From: Pseudomonas lundensis
GTDB taxonomy: Bacteria; Pseudomonadota; Gammaproteobacteria; Pseudomonadales; Pseudomonadaceae
Assembly (NCBI RefSeq): GCF_002269125.1
Contig: NZ_NQKI01000038.1
Coordinates: forward strand, 1 to 45,651
DNA: 45,651 nt
Direction: 5' to 3'
Below, piece by piece: positions 41,704 through 45,651 of the stretch. Positions within the stretch are counted from its first letter, which is position 1; each line of letters begins with the position of its first letter. The translations under genes were made by a program, and so were the position numbers. The notes below the pieces were generated by a model. It made no database searches, was not told the origin of the DNA, and saw only the letters and a program-made list of their open reading frames with translations.

Positions 41704-43653
41704 ATGCGTCTGCTGCACACTGCGCCAATGCGCTATCTCTTTCTGTTGACTGGCTGTTGGCTGGCGACCTTTCTCATCACTCGTGGCGTTTTACTGGCCA
41801 CTCACGTGGGTGAGGCGGGCAATCACTGGCTGCCCGTATTCGGCATCGGACTGCTCTACGACCTGGGCTTTTTAGCTTATGCCGCGTTGCCGCTGGGCCT
41901 TTACCTGTTGCTCTGCCCGCCTGCGCTGTGGCGCCGACGCGGACATCGCTGGTTCCTGCAAGGGCTGTTGAGTGTCAGTTTATTCGCCATGCTGTTCACC
42001 GCCGTGGCGGAGTGGTTGTTCTGGGATGAGTTCGGCGTGCGCTTCAATTTCATCGCCGTCGACTATCTGGTTTATTCGGACGAAGTGCTTAATAACGTGC
42101 TGGAGTCCTACCCGATTAGCGCCCTGCTCAGCACCATCGCAGCCGTGGCCATCGCCCTGAGCGTTGCCCTGCGCAAGCCCTTCAAGGCAGCCATGAATGC
42201 GCCATTACCTGCTTTACGCGATCGCACGGTTAGCCTGGCCGGTTTGTTGTTAATCGCAGGGCTGAGCCTGCAACTGCTCAATCAGGACAGCCCCCGCGGC
42301 CAAGGTGGCAATGCTTACCAGCATGAACTGGCGAGCAACGGGCCGTATCAATTCTTCGCGGCATTTCGCAACAACGAACTCGATTACCAGCAGTTCTATG
42401 CCAGCCTGCCTACCGAGGTCGTGGCCAAACAGATACGCGCCGAGTTGACGGAGCCCAACGCAACTTTCGTGGGCCAGGACCCGTTGGATATCCGCCGCAC
42501 TATCGACAACCCCGGTTCGCCCATCCAGCCCAATATCGTGCTGGTGACCATTGAAAGCTTGAGTGCCAAATACCTGGGCAGCAACGGTGATGATCGCAAT
42601 CTCACGCCGAACCTTGATCAATTGCGCAAAGAGAGCTTGTACTTCAATAACTTTTACGCCACCGGCACCCGCACCGATCGCGGCCTGGAAGCCATTACCT
42701 TGGCCATTCCCCCTACCCCAGGACGTTCCATCGTCAAGCGCATAGGACGGGAAAGCGGCTTCGCCAGCCTGGGCCAGCAACTCAACGCCGTCGGTTATGA
42801 CAGTGTGTTTGTGTATGGCGGCCGTGGTTACTTTGACAACATGAACGCGTTTTTCAGCGGTAACGGCTACCGCGTGGTGGACCAAAGCAGCGTGAACGAA
42901 GCTGACATTCACTTCAAAAACGCTTGGGGCATGGCCGATGAAGATCTGTACCGTGAAACCCTGAAACTGGCAGACGCCGACTTCGCCAAGAACAAGCCGT
43001 TCTTGCTGCAATTGATGACGACGTCAAACCATCGTCCCTACACCTACCCTGACAACCGCATCGATATCAAGTCAGGCAATGGCCGTGACGGTGCGGTGAA
43101 ATACACCGACTACGCTATCGGCCAATTCCTGAACGATGCTCGGAAGAAACCATGGTTCGACAACACGATCTTTGTCTTTGTGGCCGATCACACTGCCGGC
43201 AGCGCAGGTAAAGAAGATCTGCCAATCAGCAATTACCAGATTCCCTTGTTCATCTATGCCCCAAAGCTGATTCAGGCACGGGAAAGCGCACAATTGGCCA
43301 GCCAGATTGACTTGGCTCCGACGTTGCTGGGCCTGTTGAACCTGGACTATCAGTCCACCTTTTTTGGCCGCAACTTGCTGCAAGACAACCCGCTGCCGCC
43401 ACGGGTGGTGGTGGGCAACTACCAGCATTTAGGTTTATTCGATGGCAAAGATCTGGCCATTCTGAGCCCGCGTCAGGGCCTGCGTCGCCACGATCAGGCG
43501 CTGACCGACAGTATTGAATCCCGCGCTCCGGCAACCGATGCGTTAATTGAGCGGGCGATCACCTACTACCAAACTGCCAGTTATGGCTACAAACAGCAGT
43601 TATTGAGCTGGAAACCCGTGCAGGCAGTGCCTGAGCAGATCACGAAACGCTGA
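41704..43653 (+). CDS. LtaS-like periplasmic phosphoglycerol/phosphoethanolamine transferase
   Basis: 649 residues. Five N-terminal membrane helices (up to about 190), then a periplasmic sulfatase-fold domain. LtaS-family marks: metal site NIVLVTIESLSAKYLG, nucleophile Thr324 in ATGTRTDRGLEA, WGMADEDLYRETLKLAD, QLMTTSNHRPYTYP and the metal pair in FVFVADHTAG. In Gram-negatives these enzymes decorate lipid A, LPS or periplasmic glucans with phosphoglycerol or phosphoethanolamine; the acceptor is unknown here. AAGGAAAA precedes the ATG. It is divergent from colR and carries the best ColR box, so it probably belongs to the ColRS envelope-stress regulon. Confidence 0.83.
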   Translation: MRLLHTAPMRYLFLLTGCWLATFLITRGVLLATHVGEAGNHWLPVFGIGLLYDLGFLAYAALPLGLYLLLCPPALWRRRGHRWFLQGLLSVSLFAMLFTAVAEWLFWDEFGVRFNFIAVDYLVYSDEVLNNVLESYPISALLSTIAAVAIALSVALRKPFKAAMNAPLPALRDRTVSLAGLLLIAGLSLQLLNQDSPRGQGGNAYQHELASNGPYQFFAAFRNNELDYQQFYASLPTEVVAKQIRAELTEPNATFVGQDPLDIRRTIDNPGSPIQPNIVLVTIESLSAKYLGSNGDDRNLTPNLDQLRKESLYFNNFYATGTRTDRGLEAITLAIPPTPGRSIVKRIGRESGFASLGQQLNAVGYDSVFVYGGRGYFDNMNAFFSGNGYRVVDQSSVNEADIHFKNAWGMADEDLYRETLKLADADFAKNKPFLLQLMTTSNHRPYTYPDNRIDIKSGNGRDGAVKYTDYAIGQFLNDARKKPWFDNTIFVFVADHTAGSAGKEDLPISNYQIPLFIYAPKLIQARESAQLASQIDLAPTLLGLLNLDYQSTFFGRNLLQDNPLPPRVVVGNYQHLGLFDGKDLAILSPRQGLRRHDQALTDSIESRAPATDALIERAITYYQTASYGYKQQLLSWKPVQAVPEQITKR

Positions 43654-43666
43654 ACTCGACGGATAA

Positions 43667-43728
43667 CTGCGGTCTTGGTGAAGGACCGCAGCGGTGGGCT
43701 TGAGTGGCACGACATCGTTTGCCACTCA
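43667..43728. repeat. Two inverted repeats after the LtaS-like gene
   Basis: CTGCGGTC...GACCGCAG (43667-43691) and TGAGTGGCA...TGCCACTCA (43701-43728) follow the gene in series. Neither has a T run. They could fold the 3' end of the transcript. Confidence 0.5.
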
Positions 43729-43775
43729 CCCGCTTGGCCAACGTGGTGTGCCACATGCCCAAACGCGAGGCAATA

Positions 43776-43809
43776 AAAAGCCCCGCCTGATTACTCAGGC
43801 GGGGCTTTT
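43776..43809. terminator. Bidirectional intrinsic terminator beside the group II intron
   Basis: AAAAGCCCCGCCTGA, loop TTAC, TCAGGCGGGGCTTTT: perfect 15-bp stem with A and T ends. It lies 22 bp from the 3' end of the intron, on the 3'-exon side. Confidence 0.92.
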
Positions 43810-43872
43810 GCGTATCGGGGTAAGGCTGGCTGTCGGGTAAGAAACGGCCATTACTGACCGTCCCTCCCCTAA

Positions 43873-43906
43873 GAACTGTACGTGCGAGTTTCCCCGCATA
43901 CAGCTC
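43873..43906 (-). ncRNA. Group II intron domain V
   Basis: Exactly 34 nt, the canonical length: minus strand starts GAGCTGTATGCGGGG and ends ACGTACAGTTC. It holds the catalytic AGC triad, a GAAA tetraloop (CGGGGAAACTCG) and the two-base bulge. The stop codon of the reverse transcriptase (TGA, 43907-43905) overlaps its first bases. Followed by domain VI (43832-43872) with a short hairpin ACGGTCAG/TGGCCGT. Confidence 0.9.
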
Positions 43907-45286
43907 AAGCCTTTGTAAGCCCTTTCTCAGTTGAAAGAGCCGGTGCCGCACTGTGTAACTGTCGATGACAGTTGGGATGCAACAACACCAGATTGCCCAG
44001 CTCGTCGCATCCGCCCTTGTGCCGCTCGATAACATGGTGAATGTTCCACCCGCTTTCGAACGTAATCAACTGCTTGCACATCGGGCAGCGCTTGCTCTGG
44101 CCAAGCCACAGCGTCAGCGTCTTCCGCTTCCCCTCGTCCGAGCTTCGCCACGCATATTCCAGCCGTTGCTCGAAGTACATCTCGTCCTCTGGGGCGTATG
44201 GGTTAGCCTCCGCCTTGATCTTGGTGTGCCGCTTGATCGGCGTATCGCTGGCGTACAACAAGTGGAGCAGTTTGCCGCTGGGGTGTAGCCCGGAGAATAC
44301 CCAACTACGTGTTCCCACGCGCTTGAAGTATTTTTCCTTGATCCAACGTTTGCAGCGATTCAGATGTCGCCGCCTGCACCATCGCCATAGCAATTTCCAG
44401 ATCCTGTAATCCACGTAGTTGAAGGTCTGCTTGGCGACAATCGGCCGATGATAATTGGCCCAACCCCGAATAACTGGATTGAGCTGCTTGATCAACAGGC
44501 TGGCCGGTGCCGCTTTGTTCGCTTCAACCAACGCCTTAACCTTGGCCAGAAATGCTTTCACGTTCTTGTGGGCTGGCTTTATCAGCAGCTTGTCACCGTA
44601 CTTGCGAATATTCTGACCGAGGAAATCGAACCCATCCGATACATGCGTGAACAACGTTTTCTCCACCGCAAGGCTCAACCCCCGCTCGGCCATGAAGGCT
44701 TCGACGAGTGGCTTCACCTCGTTTTCCAGCAGCTCTTTCGAGATGCCGGTGATGACGAAATCATCTGCGTATCGCACATAGTTGACCTTGGTCTTGTAGC
44801 TGGCTTTGGTATTACGCTGCCCGAACCGAGATTCGAACTCCTTTTCCAGTCCATCAAGGGCCAGGTTGGCCAATACGGGCGAGATGATCCCTCCTTGCGG
44901 AGTTCCCGCCCCTGTCGGATTCAATCGACCGGATTCCAAATATCCCGCTTTCAGCCATTTCCTTAGAACCACTTTGTCCATCGGGACGTTAGTGATCAGC
45001 CAGTCGTGACTGATGTTGTCGAAACATCCCTTTATATCGCCCTCCATGACCCACTGCGCAGAATGCTTGCGACCGAGATTGACGAACAATTGCTCGATTG
45101 CATCTGCCGTGGAACGGTGAGGGCGAAAGCCATAGGAATTTCGGTCGGCTGTGGTCTCAGACACCGGTTCAAGTGCCAGCAGGTATAACGCCTGCATCGC
45201 TCGATCCAGCATCGTCGGAATCCCCAGCGGTCTACGCTGGCCATTTGCTTTGGGAATGTAAATCCGCCGCAGTGGCCGGGGCTTGT
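43905..45286 (-). pseudogene. ltrA: Group II intron reverse transcriptase/maturase with HNH domain, 5' end lost
   Basis: The frame is open from the IS boundary (45286) to the TGA at 43905; the internal ATG at 45212 is not the true start because PLRRIYIPKANGQRRPLGIP, reverse transcriptase block 1, lies upstream of it. Other blocks: SYGFRPHRSTADAI, GDIKGCFDNISHDWL, GTPQGGIISPVLANLALD and YADD (residues 148-151 from that ATG), maturase domain X (LNPVIRGWANYH), and an HNH nuclease near the C-terminus (CPMCKQLI, HHVIERHKGGCDELGNLVLL, HPNCH). The remaining protein keeps most active-site motifs, but without its N-terminal part and the 5' intron it should be inactive as an element. Confidence 0.88.
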
Positions 45287-45651
45287 TGTAGTGGTCAACT
45301 AATCCCGGACACGACGTTAAGTTTTTTCTCGGCCTGAGCCGGCGTTAGCCCGCCATTAAATTGATGAGGCCGTATCCAGTTGTAGCGATGCATCAAATAA
45401 TGACTGATGTCTCGTTGTGCCTGCTGAACCGACATATAACCCACTGAAGGTATCCACTCGGTTTTCAAGCTGCGAAATACTCGCTCCATCGGTGAGTTGT
45501 CGTAACAATTGCCCCGGCGACTCATGCTCTGGCTGATGCGGTACCGCCACAGACGCTGACGGAAGTGGCGACTTCCATATTGGGCGGATTCAACTGGTCG
45601 TCGCAACACCTTGATCGAGGTGTTTATGGGACGATCCGCAGGATGGATGCA
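45287..45651 (-). mobile_element. IS3-family insertion sequence, partial
   Basis: Starts TGTAGTGGTCAACTAATCCC at 45287, a TG-type terminal end typical of IS3 elements, directly after the interrupted intron reverse transcriptase. The element runs off the right edge, so the other terminus, target duplication and OrfA are not visible. Confidence 0.75.
45295..45651 (-). CDS. IS3-family transposase OrfB, C-terminal part, possibly defective
   Basis: 119 codons to the window edge. Clear integrase-core text: QYGSRHFRQRLWRYRISQSM, SRRGNCYDNSPMERVFRSLK (with the third catalytic acid, Glu in PMER), and the C-terminal RYNWIRPHQFNGGLTPAQAE. Upstream of QYGS the HSDxGSQY block that should carry the second catalytic Asp is absent: the frame reads VLRRPVESAQYGS instead, with an AACACCT-N6-AGGTGTT palindrome (45605-45624) in the DNA there. 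The frame is open throughout, so this is either a rearranged copy or a junction with another sequence. Transcribed toward the intron. Confidence 0.75.
   Translation of the reverse strand, partial: CIHPADRPINTSIKVLRRPVESAQYGSRHFRQRLWRYRISQSMSRRGNCYDNSPMERVFRSLKTEWIPSVGYMSVQQAQRDISHYLMHRYNWIRPHQFNGGLTPAQAEKKLNVVSGIS

Larger units (their letters stand above)
43832..45286 (-). mobile_element. Group II intron, 3' part only, truncated by an IS
   Basis: Contains most of an intron-encoded reverse transcriptase plus domains V and VI downstream of it; the intron end is read from the TTACCCGAC tail at 43832-43840. The 5' ribozyme domains and the first part of the reverse transcriptase are missing because an IS3-family element begins at about 45287. 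Whether the other half lies beyond that IS cannot be seen. Confidence 0.8.

Overview
The window reads as chromosomal DNA of a Pseudomonas of the fluorescens/putida type. The protein families, the gene order around sodB-bifA and colR-colS, and sigma54-controlled dicarboxylate transport all point that way. No rRNA, tRNA or CRISPR array was seen. Both ends carry mobile-element debris; the middle is mostly ordinary chromosome with three two-component systems.

Left edge (1-860): the start of an hcp-type type VI secretion gene runs off the window. A perfect 18-bp tandem duplication sits on its start codon and creates a five-codon minicistron. Next comes a non-coding stretch with three TGYGCAA-N4-TTGCGCA dyads and two DnaA-box-like sites, like an old replication origin, and then a frameshifted phage-integrase tail.

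Nutrient transport and envelope sensing (860-17.7 kb): dctA, phoP-phoQ, a phosphopantetheinyl transferase, a 2185-residue leucine-rich-repeat toxin-like protein with a NEL ubiquitin-ligase domain, then a MifS/MifR-like sensor-regulator pair followed by a PcaT/KgtP-type transporter and a repeat-built membrane protein. dctA and pcaT both carry a -24/-12 sigma54 promoter preceded by the same dyad (core GGCGGATTTCCGC), so one enhancer-binding protein may drive both.

17.7-27.5 kb is an accessory-looking mix: a tiny secreted protein of six 13-residue repeats, a flavin-reductase-like protein, a quinol-monooxygenase-like protein, AraC and LysR regulators, an SDR/metallo-beta-lactamase pair, a drug-efflux MFS protein, a membrane coiled-coil protein and an epimerase.

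27.5-43.7 kb is conserved core: argP/argO, sodB, the c-di-GMP phosphodiesterase bifA, an imelysin cluster (icmP, di-heme oxidoreductase, second imelysin lipoprotein, DUF1513 protein), then the ColRS regulon: methyltransferase-inaA-small protein operon, colR-colS and an LtaS-like periplasmic transferase. The first gene of the operon and the ltaS-like gene share a ColR-type box, placed about 70 bp before each start codon.

Right edge (43.8-45.65 kb): the 3' half of a group II intron (HNH-type reverse transcriptase plus canonical domain V) is cut at its 5' side by an IS3-family element, which runs off the window and whose transposase lacks a recognisable HSD-G motif.
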